DNA of 64,000 nt from Pseudomonadota bacterium (GTDB lineage: Bacteria > Pseudomonadota > Gammaproteobacteria > Steroidobacterales > JBCBZW01), in assembly GCA_039815145.1 (NCBI GenBank), contig JBCBZW010000015.1:1-64000 (forward strand), read 5' to 3'. The notes under the pieces were generated by a model. That model was not told the origin of the DNA and searched no databases. It saw nothing but the letters and a program-made list of their open reading frames with translations. The position numbers were made by a program, and so were the translations under genes. This document shows positions 51,815-60,672 of the stretch, piece after piece; the stretch's first letter is position 1, and the number at the start of each line of letters is the position of its first letter.

Positions 51815-54256
51815 ATGGCGACCCCCCGTTTGTCCACGGCAACTCCCCTGCTCGCGGCGTTCGTCGACCTCACGATGACCGCATGTGGAGGCGGCGGAGG
51901 CGGTGCAGGCGCACCGCCCGCGCCACCGGCAGGCAACACGGGCCCCACCATCGCCGGCCAACCGCCGACCCAGACCGAGGAGGCCGTGTTCTTCAGCTTT
52001 ACCCCCACCGCCACCGATGCCGACGGTGATGCGCTGACGTTTACCGTCGAGAACGCGCCGCCTTGGGCCCAGTTCGACACCAGCGACGGCACGCTTTCGG
52101 GCGCCCCATCGCTCGACGATCAGGGCACCTACGCCTCGATCACGATCAGCGTGAGCGACGGCGAAGACGACGCCACCCTGCCCGCCTTCACGGTGCAGGT
52201 GATCGATACGCTGGTCGTCACGCTCGCGGGCGTGGCCACCGATGATCCCCTCGCGGGCGCCACCGTCACCGCCACGGTCGGCAACGCGACGTTCACCGCC
52301 ACCAGCGACGCCAGTGGCGCCTACTCACTCCCCATTCGTGCGCCGGCTGAAGGGCCCACCGCCCTGATCCCCATCACCCTGACGGCGCGCGGGGCCGGGG
52401 CGCAGTCTCAGGTGGAACTCATCGCGCAGCTCGCCAGCGTGGCGCAGCTGAAGCTGCTCGCCGACGCGAGTGAAGGCTCGGTCACGCTCTCCCAAGCGCC
52501 TCGGTTGGCCGTGTCTCACCTGAGCACCGCGCGCTTCCTGCTCGCCGAGGACGCCCTGGCGGATGGCGATGCGAGCGACTTTGACAACATCGAAGCGGCC
52601 GAGCAGAGCATCCCCACCCAACGATTGCTCGAGGTGGCCGGACTCATTCAACTCATCAACGACGAAGGCCTCCTACCCATCGCAGGAGACCAAACGTCCC
52701 TCTCGCTCCTGCGATCGACCGACGTCGCCACGGAGCGCAACGGGGCCCGCCTGTATCGTCTCCTGCAGGAGAATGCCCTCGCGGATGCCGACGGTGAGTT
52801 GATCGACGACCTGCGCACCCGAGTGGACGCGGCGATCACCAGTACGCTTGCCGACCCGCTCCTCGCGATCTCCGTCGCGGCAGATGAGTGGGTGGGCGAG
52901 AGCCTCTGGGTGAACGCGACGCGCGTGAGCAGCGTCGGCGCTCGCGGCGAGCACTACGAGCTGGCGCAGGACGGCACGGGCCGCTGGCACGAGGACCTGG
53001 ACTCCCTGTTCGCCGTGCTTCCCGAAGGTGATCTCGCGCCCTTGCGCCAACGCCGACTGACCTGGCGTGTTGAAGCAAATGGGTCGCTGCGCACCGAGTA
53101 TCCGGACGCGGATCTCGAAGTAGCGTTCTCCGAGGACATCGGCAACGTCGCCGAATTCGGCTTCCCGCAAGACGTCGTCGAGTTCCTCTCCGGCGACTTC
53201 GACCCGCCGCTGCCGACACGCATCACCTTCTTCGCGCGTATCAACGCTGAGACCGTGGAGGTCGTGTCGCGCACGGGCAATCGCCTCGCGGTGAGGCGTA
53301 CGCAGGAGTTCAGCTACGAGATCGATGAGTTCCTCACGGAGATCGGCTTCCCGGGCCCCTTACCCCGCGCGCCCATCACGGTGGTCGAAACGCTCCAAGT
53401 GCTGCTGCCAGGCGCTGCGACCATCGAACCCTTTCCCGCCCTTGCTGGCGAGAGCTGGGTGCTGCCGCTGATCTATACCCCAGTCGTGCCCAGGCTCAAT
53501 CAGGCCGACCCGGCCCTGGCGGTGGATCTGATCGCCCTGGAAGAGGATGGCACTACCGCCGTGGGGCTGTACGGCGCCCCTAGCCATAGTTGGCAGGTGA
53601 ACGCGGCGGGCGCCCTGGAGCTGAGCCTGGACGAACGTACCTATCAATACCGCTTGGTGAAGCGCGGCCGCTACTTCGACCTCGTGGTGCTGAGCATCTT
53701 CGACGGCGCCGAGCTCAGCCGTCGCGTGGTGGTCAGGGCAGCCCGTGCCGAGTCGATCCGCACATGGCCACCGGAAGAGCTGGTGGCGACCCAGCCAGCC
53801 TATTGGCAGGACGGCCTGCAGCTGCTGAACGCCGACCAGTACGGTCTGGACGGCCTGCTTTTGGCCGATCAGGTGGACGGGTTCCTGCTTGGCTCGGCTG
53901 CCGCCGGTCGCTTTGGCCTCGTCGCCAGTGCTGTCCCCGAGTGCTTCGAGTTCGCCTTCCCCTGCTTCACCCTCGACGACGGCTGGCTTTACGGCGTGGC
54001 GGAGGGCCGCCTGGCTTTCGTCGATACCACCGCGTTCAGCATTCGAGAGAACGCCTGGGAACTGGTGCGCTACGACGCGCAAAACGATGTGGCCACGGTG
54101 ATCGAGTACGCGGTGACCGACTTCGATGGCGAGGGACCGGTGGAGTTCAGCAGCTACCCCCGCCTGAACACGCTGGAGCGTGGTGATTTGTCCACCTTCG
54201 CTGAGGCCTACGATCGCACCATCGCCCTCGGCGGGCTGAACTTCGACGGCGGCTGA
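51815..54256 (+). CDS. Putative exported protein with Ig-like domain
   Basis: About 813 residues. A short hydrophobic N-terminus with a poor lipobox (TMTACGGGG) is followed by a glycine/proline linker, an Ig/cadherin-like domain (TPTATDADGDALTFTVENAPPW to SVSDGEDD), and a carboxypeptidase-regulatory-like unit (VTLAGVATDDPLAGATVTATVG). The remaining roughly 600 residues are unassigned. ATG 51815 is chosen over GTG 51803 and ATG 51806, which lie too close to AAGGAG. It is probably cell-envelope attached. It precedes the PEP-CTERM cluster. Confidence 0.7.
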   Translation: MATPRLSTATPLLAAFVDLTMTACGGGGGGAGAPPAPPAGNTGPTIAGQPPTQTEEAVFFSFTPTATDADGDALTFTVENAPPWAQFDTSDGTLSGAPSLDDQGTYASITISVSDGEDDATLPAFTVQVIDTLVVTLAGVATDDPLAGATVTATVGNATFTATSDASGAYSLPIRAPAEGPTALIPITLTARGAGAQSQVELIAQLASVAQLKLLADASEGSVTLSQAPRLAVSHLSTARFLLAEDALADGDASDFDNIEAAEQSIPTQRLLEVAGLIQLINDEGLLPIAGDQTSLSLLRSTDVATERNGARLYRLLQENALADADGELIDDLRTRVDAAITSTLADPLLAISVAADEWVGESLWVNATRVSSVGARGEHYELAQDGTGRWHEDLDSLFAVLPEGDLAPLRQRRLTWRVEANGSLRTEYPDADLEVAFSEDIGNVAEFGFPQDVVEFLSGDFDPPLPTRITFFARINAETVEVVSRTGNRLAVRRTQEFSYEIDEFLTEIGFPGPLPRAPITVVETLQVLLPGAATIEPFPALAGESWVLPLIYTPVVPRLNQADPALAVDLIALEEDGTTAVGLYGAPSHSWQVNAAGALELSLDERTYQYRLVKRGRYFDLVVLSIFDGAELSRRVVVRAARAESIRTWPPEELVATQPAYWQDGLQLLNADQYGLDGLLLADQVDGFLLGSAAAGRFGLVASAVPECFEFAFPCFTLDDGWLYGVAEGRLAFVDTTAFSIRENAWELVRYDAQNDVATVIEYAVTDFDGEGPVEFSSYPRLNTLERGDLSTFAEAYDRTIALGGLNFDGG

Positions 54257-54306
54257 CAGAGCCCGGTCTGGTAGGTCGGCAGGTACACGAATCTGTCTCT
54301 ACATGC

Positions 54307-54325
54307 GATCGCGTCGCATTTAGAT
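54307..54325. promoter_or_regulatory. Fur-box-like sequence before the PEP-CTERM cluster
   Basis: GATCGCGTCGCATTTAGAT. Its core GCGTCGCATTTA (54311-54322) is identical to that of the box before TBDR 29013. It lies about 200 nt before the first PEP-CTERM gene. Confidence 0.6.
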
Positions 54326-54397
54326 TTGTGTTTCTGACACGCTTACTGTCTACTACTCGCATCCGGGGCGGCTTTTCTTAATCAGCCGCACACCGGC

Positions 54398-54427
54398 GGC
54401 GTTGTGTGACGGTCCGCACACAACGCC
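54398..54427. repeat. Perfect 11-bp inverted repeat upstream of 54523
   Basis: GGCGTTGTGTG (54398-54408) and CACACAACGCC (54417-54427) flank an 8-nt spacer. It lies between the Fur-like box and the start of the PEP-CTERM gene, so it could be a 5'-leader hairpin or a regulator site. No U-tract follows. Confidence 0.6.
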
Positions 54428-54522
54428 GAGACCGCGCTCGCTGCCGCTTTACGGGAGCGCCCGTCAGCTATTGGAAAGCCCCGCGTGGGCTGCTGGGAAC
54501 TACATAAGGGAGTTCAGAGATC

Positions 54523-55248
54523 ATGAAGAATCTATCCGCCGCTATTGCCGCCACCCTGCTGGTGGTCTCCGTGCCCGCACTCGCGGACTTCCGCAACGGC
54601 CCCAACCCCTACGAAGACGGCTTCGGGTTCGACGAGCCTGATGAGGCGGGCGCTGCTACCTGGGGCGGCTGGAGCCGCGGCGATGCCGGCACGATCCACG
54701 TGGAGTTCGACAGCTTCGCGGAAACCGAATTCGGCAGCCGCACATCCAACCCCGACGTGGCGGAGTCCGGCGCAGATGCATCCATCTCCTGGAACCAGAA
54801 CACCTTCGTGACCGGTTCCCAGAACCTGTACTCATTCAGTGTCGCACCGGATTTCGACCTCACCCTGACGCCGGACATGGCCCTCACCGATCCCGTCAGC
54901 GTGGCCCTGCAGATCGAGACCTGGGGCGTCCAGCTCGACCCCAACAGCGTGGTGCTGAACGGGATAGCCCCTGAGCTGAGCGCCGTGACCTACCAGGATC
55001 CCGCGTACGACAGCCCCTTCGGCATAGTGTTGCTGGAGCATCTGCTGTTCACCTGGACCTTCGATTCGCTGAGCGACATCGTCTTCGACTTCACCGCTAT
55101 CGGCAGCAGCCTGTCCCTAACGCAGGTCGCCATCGACATCGGTCCTGGCTCCCCCGCCGTGGTGCCTGTGCCGGCGGCCGCCTGGCTCCTCGGCTCCGGC
55201 TTGCTTGGCCTCGGCGCAGTTCGCCGTCGCCGCCGCGCAGCCGCCTAA
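54523..55248 (+). CDS. PEP-CTERM-type surface protein
   Basis: 241 residues. A signal peptide (LSAAIAATLLVVSVPALA) leads a beta-rich domain of about 180 residues, then the sorting tail VPVPAAAWLLGSGLLGLGAVRRRRR: the VP-x-PA motif, a membrane helix and an arginine cluster. Proteins with this tail are processed by exosortase and attached to the cell surface or exopolysaccharide. It is a paralogue of 56302-57075 (shared FVTxSxNLYSF, LQIxTW, SVxLNG patterns). Function unknown; the position suggests heme or iron capture. AGGGAG precedes ATG 54523. Confidence 0.85.
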   Translation: MKNLSAAIAATLLVVSVPALADFRNGPNPYEDGFGFDEPDEAGAATWGGWSRGDAGTIHVEFDSFAETEFGSRTSNPDVAESGADASISWNQNTFVTGSQNLYSFSVAPDFDLTLTPDMALTDPVSVALQIETWGVQLDPNSVVLNGIAPELSAVTYQDPAYDSPFGIVLLEHLLFTWTFDSLSDIVFDFTAIGSSLSLTQVAIDIGPGSPAVVPVPAAAWLLGSGLLGLGAVRRRRRAAA

Positions 55249-55325
55249 GCCACCCCTCGACGGGCGCGTCCGCAACGGGCGCGTCCGCCGTTCCGCTCTG
55301 CCTATCGCCCGCTCCCACCGAGTGA

Positions 55326-56297
55326 ATGTTTGCTGTGGCCAATCGACGACATCCGCTCCTTCGCTACCTAGCCATCTCGTTCGCCTGCGCGAGCGCGGTG
55401 AGCGTGCAGCGCGCCGACGCGATCTCAATCGTCTTCGACTACGCCTACGATACGCGCGGCTTCTTCACCGACGAGGTGTCCGGCGAGCCGATCGAAGAAC
55501 GCCGTGCCGTGCTCGACCAGGCCGCCAGCTTCTACGCCGGATTCCTGGATCAGCTCGCACTCATCGCGCCCCAGAGCGGCGACAGCTGGTCCGTCTCCTT
55601 CGGTCACCCCAGCCTCGACGGCGGCTCCATCACCATCACCGATGAGACCATCGCCGCGGATTCCCTCCGCGTCTTCGTGGGCGGCTCGCCGTCCGCACCA
55701 GGCGTGCTGGGCTTTGCGGATAATGGCTTCAACCTGATGGCGACGGGCTCTGATGACTTCGTCTCGAGCGTGGAGAATCGCGGCCAGGACCCGGTTGTCG
55801 ACTTCGCGCCCTGGGGCGGTCGGATCTGGTTCAACGCCTCCGCCAACTGGTACTTCGGCGCGGATGAGGCGGGACTGCAGGAAGGGCAGAACGACTTCCT
55901 GACCACGGCCATCCACGAGCTCGCGCACATCCTCGGCTTCGGCTCCGCGCCCACCTGGAACGACAACGTGGACGCGGACGGATTCTTCGTGGGCCTCGCC
56001 TCTCTCGACGCCTTCGGCGCACCGGTGCCTCTCGACCAGTTCGAGGCGCATTGGGCTGAGGGTGTGATGAGCGATGTGCGCGGCGTGCCGCAGGAAACCC
56101 TGATGGATCCGAGCACACCGGCCGGCACGCGCCAGCTCCTGACCACCCTCGACTACGCGGGACTCGCGGACATCGGCTGGCAACCCGCCGCCGTACCGCT
56201 TCCCTCACCCCTGATTCTCTTGGCAAGCGCCCTAGGTGTCGCGCTCACGACGCGTCGCCGCCACCCCCTGCCGATACCCCATGCTTCTGGAGTCTGA
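55326..56297 (+). CDS. VPLP-CTERM zinc metalloprotease
   Basis: 323 residues. A signal peptide is followed by a protease domain with the zinc site AIHELAHILGFGSAP (HExxHxxGF, metzincin-like) and a later DPSTPAG segment. The C-terminus is a VPLP-CTERM-like sorting tail: VPLPSPLILLASALGVALTTRRRH. Predicted surface-anchored zinc endopeptidase. It lies between two paralogous PEP-CTERM protein genes, within a heme/iron locus. Digestion of heme-containing proteins is a hypothesis. ATG 55326; the ribosome site is not strong. Confidence 0.85.
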   Translation: MFAVANRRHPLLRYLAISFACASAVSVQRADAISIVFDYAYDTRGFFTDEVSGEPIEERRAVLDQAASFYAGFLDQLALIAPQSGDSWSVSFGHPSLDGGSITITDETIAADSLRVFVGGSPSAPGVLGFADNGFNLMATGSDDFVSSVENRGQDPVVDFAPWGGRIWFNASANWYFGADEAGLQEGQNDFLTTAIHELAHILGFGSAPTWNDNVDADGFFVGLASLDAFGAPVPLDQFEAHWAEGVMSDVRGVPQETLMDPSTPAGTRQLLTTLDYAGLADIGWQPAAVPLPSPLILLASALGVALTTRRRHPLPIPHASGV

Positions 56298-56301
56298 GAT
56301 C

Positions 56302-57075
56302 ATGACGTACCGCCACCTGCTGATCGGCTCACTGCTCACCACCCTCGCCCTCTCCACCGCCCACGGCGCGAGCGTCGCCCCCACCGCGTGGGATCGCGGC
56401 CAGGAGAATAGCGCGTACTTGTCGTGGGACGCCTTCGACGGCTCGCTCAACACCACGCCCAGCGAGGGTGCTACGAACGTCAATTCTGCGGCACTAACGG
56501 AACAGCTAGGCCAGGCCTTCGTGACCTCGAGCGGCAACCTCTACAGCTTCTCCTCGCCTCAGTCCTACACCCTGACGGTCACGACGACGTCCGAAGGCCC
56601 CTCGCCGATCGCCCAGGACCTGCAGGTTCAGTTGCAGATCGGTACCTGGAGCTTCCAGGCCGACCACGACAGCGTCACCTTGAACGGCCGTGGTGCGGAT
56701 ATGATCACCGAGCTCTCCGCGGGCCAGCAGACGCACCCAGTCTTCGGCACCTTCACCCAGTACGAGTACCTCTACACCTGGACCACCTCGGCCAGCAGCC
56801 TGTACGTGTTCGACTGGGACCTGCCCTCGACCAGCACATCCCTCGACCTGGTCGTGCTCGATATGTTCGCCGCCGGTGAACTGGACGGCCTGCTCGCCCT
56901 GCCGTTCCTGCCGATTCTTCCGAGCCTGCCCGGCAGCGACGTCTTCGACGGCTCCCAGCGCTACCCGGGTGACTTCCCCGCCGCCGTGCCCGTGCCGGCC
57001 GCCGTGTGGCTGTTCGGTGCCGCGCTCCTCTCGCTCGCTGGCGTGCGGCGTCGGTCCGTCGCGCTCGCCGCTTAA
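56302..57075 (+). CDS. PEP-CTERM-type surface protein
   Basis: 257 residues from ATG 56302 (GGAG upstream); the open frame extends further upstream but overlaps the protease gene. Signal peptide LLIGSLLTTLALSTAHG, a beta-rich domain related to that of 54523-55248, and a sorting tail VPVPAAVWLFGAALLSLAGVRRRS. It lies 25 nt before the TBDR gene at 57100, so both are probably co-transcribed. Predicted exosortase substrate on the cell surface. Confidence 0.83.
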   Translation: MTYRHLLIGSLLTTLALSTAHGASVAPTAWDRGQENSAYLSWDAFDGSLNTTPSEGATNVNSAALTEQLGQAFVTSSGNLYSFSSPQSYTLTVTTTSEGPSPIAQDLQVQLQIGTWSFQADHDSVTLNGRGADMITELSAGQQTHPVFGTFTQYEYLYTWTTSASSLYVFDWDLPSTSTSLDLVVLDMFAAGELDGLLALPFLPILPSLPGSDVFDGSQRYPGDFPAAVPVPAAVWLFGAALLSLAGVRRRSVALAA

Positions 57076-57099
57076 TGCCCTTGCGAAGGAGGCGTGCGC

Positions 57100-59766
57100 G
57101 TGACCGATCGGCTGTATCGCCTGGGGCTCGGCCTGTTGGCGCTCGTGTGTGCCAACTGGGTGGCTCCCGCATCGGCGCAGGCGTCGGCTGAGGCTTCCCA
57201 AGCCTCCGGCGATGGTGCCCAGGGCGGCGTCGTCGAGGAAGTGCTGGTCACCGGCCAGCAACTCGCGGGCCCCCGCGTCGACCTCAAGAGCACCACCACC
57301 ACCTTCGATCTGGAGGCCATTCGCGTCCTCCAACCAGGCTCCATCTACGACATCCTCGAGACGGTGCCTGGCGTCGAGCTCTCGGGCGGCCCACGCGCCA
57401 ACGGCATCTCCGTCAACATCCGCGGTTTCTCGGACAACGAAGACGTGCTCACCATCGTCGACGGCGCCGTCAAGAACTTTGAGAAGTACCGCTTCGGCGC
57501 CGTCTCCCTCGAACCCGAGATGCTGCGCGAACTCACCGTCTCCCGCGGCCCGGCCAGCGCCATCCAGGGCAGCGGCGCGATCGGGGGTGTCATCGAGATG
57601 GAAACCAAGGACGCGCGCGACTTCCTCGACGACGGTCAGCGCATCGGCGGCTTCGCTAAGCTCGGCTACGCAGACAACAACGATGAGCTGCTCACGATCG
57701 GCAGCATCTACGGCCGCCCCACGGACAGCCTCGATCTGCTGCTGAGCTACACCCGGCGCGACGCTAGCGACCTGGAACTCTCGACCGGCGACACCCTGCC
57801 CTTCTCGGCCTCGAGCCCGGAAGCGCTGCTCGCCAAGACTGAGTGGACCGGCCAGATCGCCTCCGTCGGCCTCTCCTACACGCGCACCTCCACCGAGGGG
57901 CGCGAGCTCTTCGACACGGCGGCCTTCAACAACGGCGTGAACGGTCAGGTGCTGCGCGAGACCGTGGACGACACGCTCGCCACCTACATCGACATCGACC
58001 CGGCCAGCGCCCTGATCAACACGACGATCTCCGTGGCCTACACGGACACGCGGGTGAACGAACAGGGTATCGATGCGAGCGACAGTCTCACCAACCGCAT
58101 CTGGGACTACGAGTACGACATCTGGTCCACGCGCCTGCACAACACGGCGGACTTCGCCCTCCCCGGCACGGCCGGCCTCACCGTGCAGACGGGCATCCAG
58201 GCGATCCAGGAAGAGCGCACCACGGACATCACGGGCATCGACGGCGAACCCACCGATTCGGTGTTGAGCCAACCCTCAGGTCGCACCCTCAACTGGGGCG
58301 CCTACCTGCAGGGCGAACTCACCTACGGCGGCTTTACGGCGACGGCCGGCCATCGCTGGGACAACAACTCGACGGAAGTGCTCGAGCAAGAGGCGATCGA
58401 ACTGCTCGCCGTGAGCGGCACAGCGCCGAAGATCGATCAGGACGCGGGCCTGTTCAACTACCGCCTGGAGTACGCCTTCGATCGCGTCCCCGTACGCCTG
58501 TTTCACAGCTACGTCGAAGCGGCTCGCTACCCGAAGATCGACGAGTACTTCACACAAGGTACCTTCAGTCTGTGCGTGAGGGACTCCAGCGACGCCGAAC
58601 GCCTGGCCACCTCCCTAGCGGCTGACCAGCGCTCCACCCAGGAAACCATCGACGCGGCCACCGCCCTCTCCCTCGCGGAAGTCGAGTCCTTCGCCGCGGA
58701 GCAGATTGCCGAACGCGATTCACTCATCCAGGCGGCCGAAGCCCAGCTGGCGCTGTTCATCGAACAAGCCAATGCCCTGAACGAAGCCGATCCCGTCGGC
58801 TACCCCGAGGCGCAGCGCGATGCGGATATCGCCACGGCTCGGGGGCAGACCGACTCGTTCATCAACGCCGCTACGCTCACGGCGGAACAGAACATCACCT
58901 TCTTCACCGATCAGATCAACGCCGGCCTGGAGACCGACATCGCTTCCTCCCAGGCGCGCCTGGCCGGGATCTTCGCCGACGTCGGCCTCGAGGACCCGAA
59001 CGTCGACCTCGACGCCCTCGACATCCCCACCCGCACGACCCTGCCCGAGCCCTTCCAAACGCTCCAGGTGTGCGGGGAGCTATTCCAGCCGGAGCTCGCC
59101 ACGAACCGCGAGTGGGGCATCGCCTACGACAAATCCGGCCTCTTGCGCGCCGACGACACCCTGCGCCTGAAGTTCACCTATTTCCGCACGGAGGTCGACC
59201 AGGTGCTGGAGTCGCTGAACAGCAACCCCCTGGACCCAACCAGCCAACCCGGTGAGGAAGACACCTGGGGCTACGAAGTGGAGAGCACCTACGTCTTCGG
59301 TGGCTACCGCTTCGACCTGACCTACAACCACAGCGAAGGCGAGACCCGGCGCTTCCGCATCGTCAACAATCCCGAGGGCACCAACGCGCTGAACGACACG
59401 CAGTACGCCTTCATCACCGACGATCGTCTCGACCTGCCGGCTGATCAGCTCGCGCTCACGGCGCGCTGGATCAGCAAGTCGCTGCGCTGGGAACTCGGCT
59501 TCCGCGCGACCCTCCAGTTCAGCCGTGAGGCGCTGCAGCTGGTGGACGATCAGGCTGTGCGCACCACACAGCCGTCCGTGAGCGAGCTGGACATCTACGC
59601 CACTTGGCGTCCGCGCGAGCGTACGGATATTCGCTTCACGGCCAACAACGTCACTAACGCTGAATTTCTAGTGGTGGGGGGGATCACCGACGATCGTGAT
59701 CTGGTGCTCGGCAACTTCAATGTCGGGCGTCTGATGCGGTTGTCGATAACTCAGTACTTCCAATAG
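57100..59766 (+). CDS. TonB-dependent receptor (heme-type locus) with helical insertion
   Basis: 888 residues. GTG 57100 is chosen because AAGGAGG ends 7 nt upstream; GTG 57094 is too close. Signal peptide ending near SAQA, TonB box VEEVLVTGQQ, a plug with ISVNIRGFSDNEDVLTIVDG and LRELTVSRGPASAIQG, and a barrel ending RLMRLSITQYFQ. About residues 492-658 form an extra, Ala/Glu/Gln-rich, strongly helical block bracketed by cysteines (SLCVRD and LQVCGEL). It sits between a YPKIDEYF segment and a PELATNREWGIAYD segment, the place of a long extracellular loop. Opposite the hmuTUV genes, so heme is the likely ligand. Confidence 0.9.
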   Translation: MTDRLYRLGLGLLALVCANWVAPASAQASAEASQASGDGAQGGVVEEVLVTGQQLAGPRVDLKSTTTTFDLEAIRVLQPGSIYDILETVPGVELSGGPRANGISVNIRGFSDNEDVLTIVDGAVKNFEKYRFGAVSLEPEMLRELTVSRGPASAIQGSGAIGGVIEMETKDARDFLDDGQRIGGFAKLGYADNNDELLTIGSIYGRPTDSLDLLLSYTRRDASDLELSTGDTLPFSASSPEALLAKTEWTGQIASVGLSYTRTSTEGRELFDTAAFNNGVNGQVLRETVDDTLATYIDIDPASALINTTISVAYTDTRVNEQGIDASDSLTNRIWDYEYDIWSTRLHNTADFALPGTAGLTVQTGIQAIQEERTTDITGIDGEPTDSVLSQPSGRTLNWGAYLQGELTYGGFTATAGHRWDNNSTEVLEQEAIELLAVSGTAPKIDQDAGLFNYRLEYAFDRVPVRLFHSYVEAARYPKIDEYFTQGTFSLCVRDSSDAERLATSLAADQRSTQETIDAATALSLAEVESFAAEQIAERDSLIQAAEAQLALFIEQANALNEADPVGYPEAQRDADIATARGQTDSFINAATLTAEQNITFFTDQINAGLETDIASSQARLAGIFADVGLEDPNVDLDALDIPTRTTLPEPFQTLQVCGELFQPELATNREWGIAYDKSGLLRADDTLRLKFTYFRTEVDQVLESLNSNPLDPTSQPGEEDTWGYEVESTYVFGGYRFDLTYNHSEGETRRFRIVNNPEGTNALNDTQYAFITDDRLDLPADQLALTARWISKSLRWELGFRATLQFSREALQLVDDQAVRTTQPSVSELDIYATWRPRERTDIRFTANNVTNAEFLVVGGITDDRDLVLGNFNVGRLMRLSITQYFQ

Positions 59767-59835
59767 GGCGGTGCTGAACCCTGTGCGCGGTCGCCTGCGG
59801 GGGCGGCGGCGTGCGATAACGACAAGGACTGCAGG

Positions 59836-60591
59836 ATGCAAATCAATAGAGAACGAATGGGCGTACTAGCCGCCGTATGCCTGTCCTCGCTGGTGGGAAC
59901 CGGCGCTCACGCCGCCACCTCCACCTTCGCGCCCGACGAAGACGTCATGACCTCAGCGTTCTTCTTCGGACCGAACTACGTCCGCGGCTACGTCGGCGAC
60001 GTGCGACCCGCCTTCCGCGTGGGCACGGACAACGCCTTCGGCGCGGGACCTGAGACCATCTACCTCGATTTCAGCAGCGTGGACCTCGCGTCCTTCGACA
60101 GCTCAGCGGTGCGCGCCACCCTGACCCTACGCAGCGTGGATGGCGGCTTCGGCGCCAACGCCGGGCCCGGCAACCCCTTCACGGTCTCCGCCCACGGGGT
60201 CGACGCCGATCCCTTCGCACGGATCGAAGACGACACCAACCCGGGCGGGGACATCTTCTGGTTGGACTTCTTCAACGACAACATCCTGCCGGCCGACGCG
60301 GCGGCCCTGAGCGTGGTGGATTGCATCGACTGCGACATCACCTTCGACGTCACCGCGCTGATCTCCTCGTGGATCGATGCCGGCGACGCACTGCAGTTCA
60401 TCGCCCTCACGGGGACCAACGACACGTCCGGCAACGACTTCCTTCACGGCTTCCGCAACAACTCGGACACCCTGTCGGATGAGGGCTTCACCTTCCTGAC
60501 CGTGAGCGCCGTGCCCGTGCCGGCCGCGGTGTGGCTGATGCTATGCGCCCTGGGGATCATGGTGCCCGCCGGTCGCCGCCAGCGCAGCTAG
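59836..60591 (+). CDS. PEP-CTERM-type surface protein
   Basis: 251 residues. Signal peptide (VLAAVCLSSLVGTGAHA), then a beta-rich domain (ETIYLDFSSVDLASFDSSAVRATLTL, CDITFDVTALISSWID) resembling carbohydrate-binding or DNRLRE-like modules, and a tail VPVPAAVWLMLCALGIMVPAGRRQRS typical of PEP-CTERM sorting. Two cysteines (VDCIDCD) are adjacent mid-domain. It follows the TBDR by 69 nt and is closed by the strong hairpin at 60630-60672. Confidence 0.82.
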   Translation: MQINRERMGVLAAVCLSSLVGTGAHAATSTFAPDEDVMTSAFFFGPNYVRGYVGDVRPAFRVGTDNAFGAGPETIYLDFSSVDLASFDSSAVRATLTLRSVDGGFGANAGPGNPFTVSAHGVDADPFARIEDDTNPGGDIFWLDFFNDNILPADAAALSVVDCIDCDITFDVTALISSWIDAGDALQFIALTGTNDTSGNDFLHGFRNNSDTLSDEGFTFLTVSAVPVPAAVWLMLCALGIMVPAGRRQRS

Positions 60592-60608
60592 GGTCGACGA
60601 CGACTCGA

Positions 60609-60627
60609 CACAGCGCTGATCGCTGTG
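60609..60627. repeat. Small hairpin before the main terminator
   Basis: CACAGCG (60609-60615) pairs perfectly with CGCTGTG (60621-60627) around a 5-nt loop, just after the stop of 59836-60591 and 3 nt before the larger hairpin. Confidence 0.5.
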
Positions 60628-60629
60628 CT

Positions 60630-60672
60630 ACCTGAGCGGCTCGCAAGCCTCGCGCTTGCGGGCCGCTCAGGT
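60630..60672. terminator. Strong hairpin terminator after the PEP-CTERM locus
   Basis: 19-bp stem (60630-60648 with 60654-60672, one G-T wobble) and a 5-nt loop CTCGC, followed by TTTGC. As the stem is nearly perfect it can act in both directions, for the rightward PEP-CTERM unit and for the leftward hmu-type unit. Confidence 0.7.

Noticed and set aside
56506-58272. 588-codon open frame on the minus strand
   Set aside because: Antisense to a PEP-CTERM protein and TBDR 57100; composition typical of a shadow frame.
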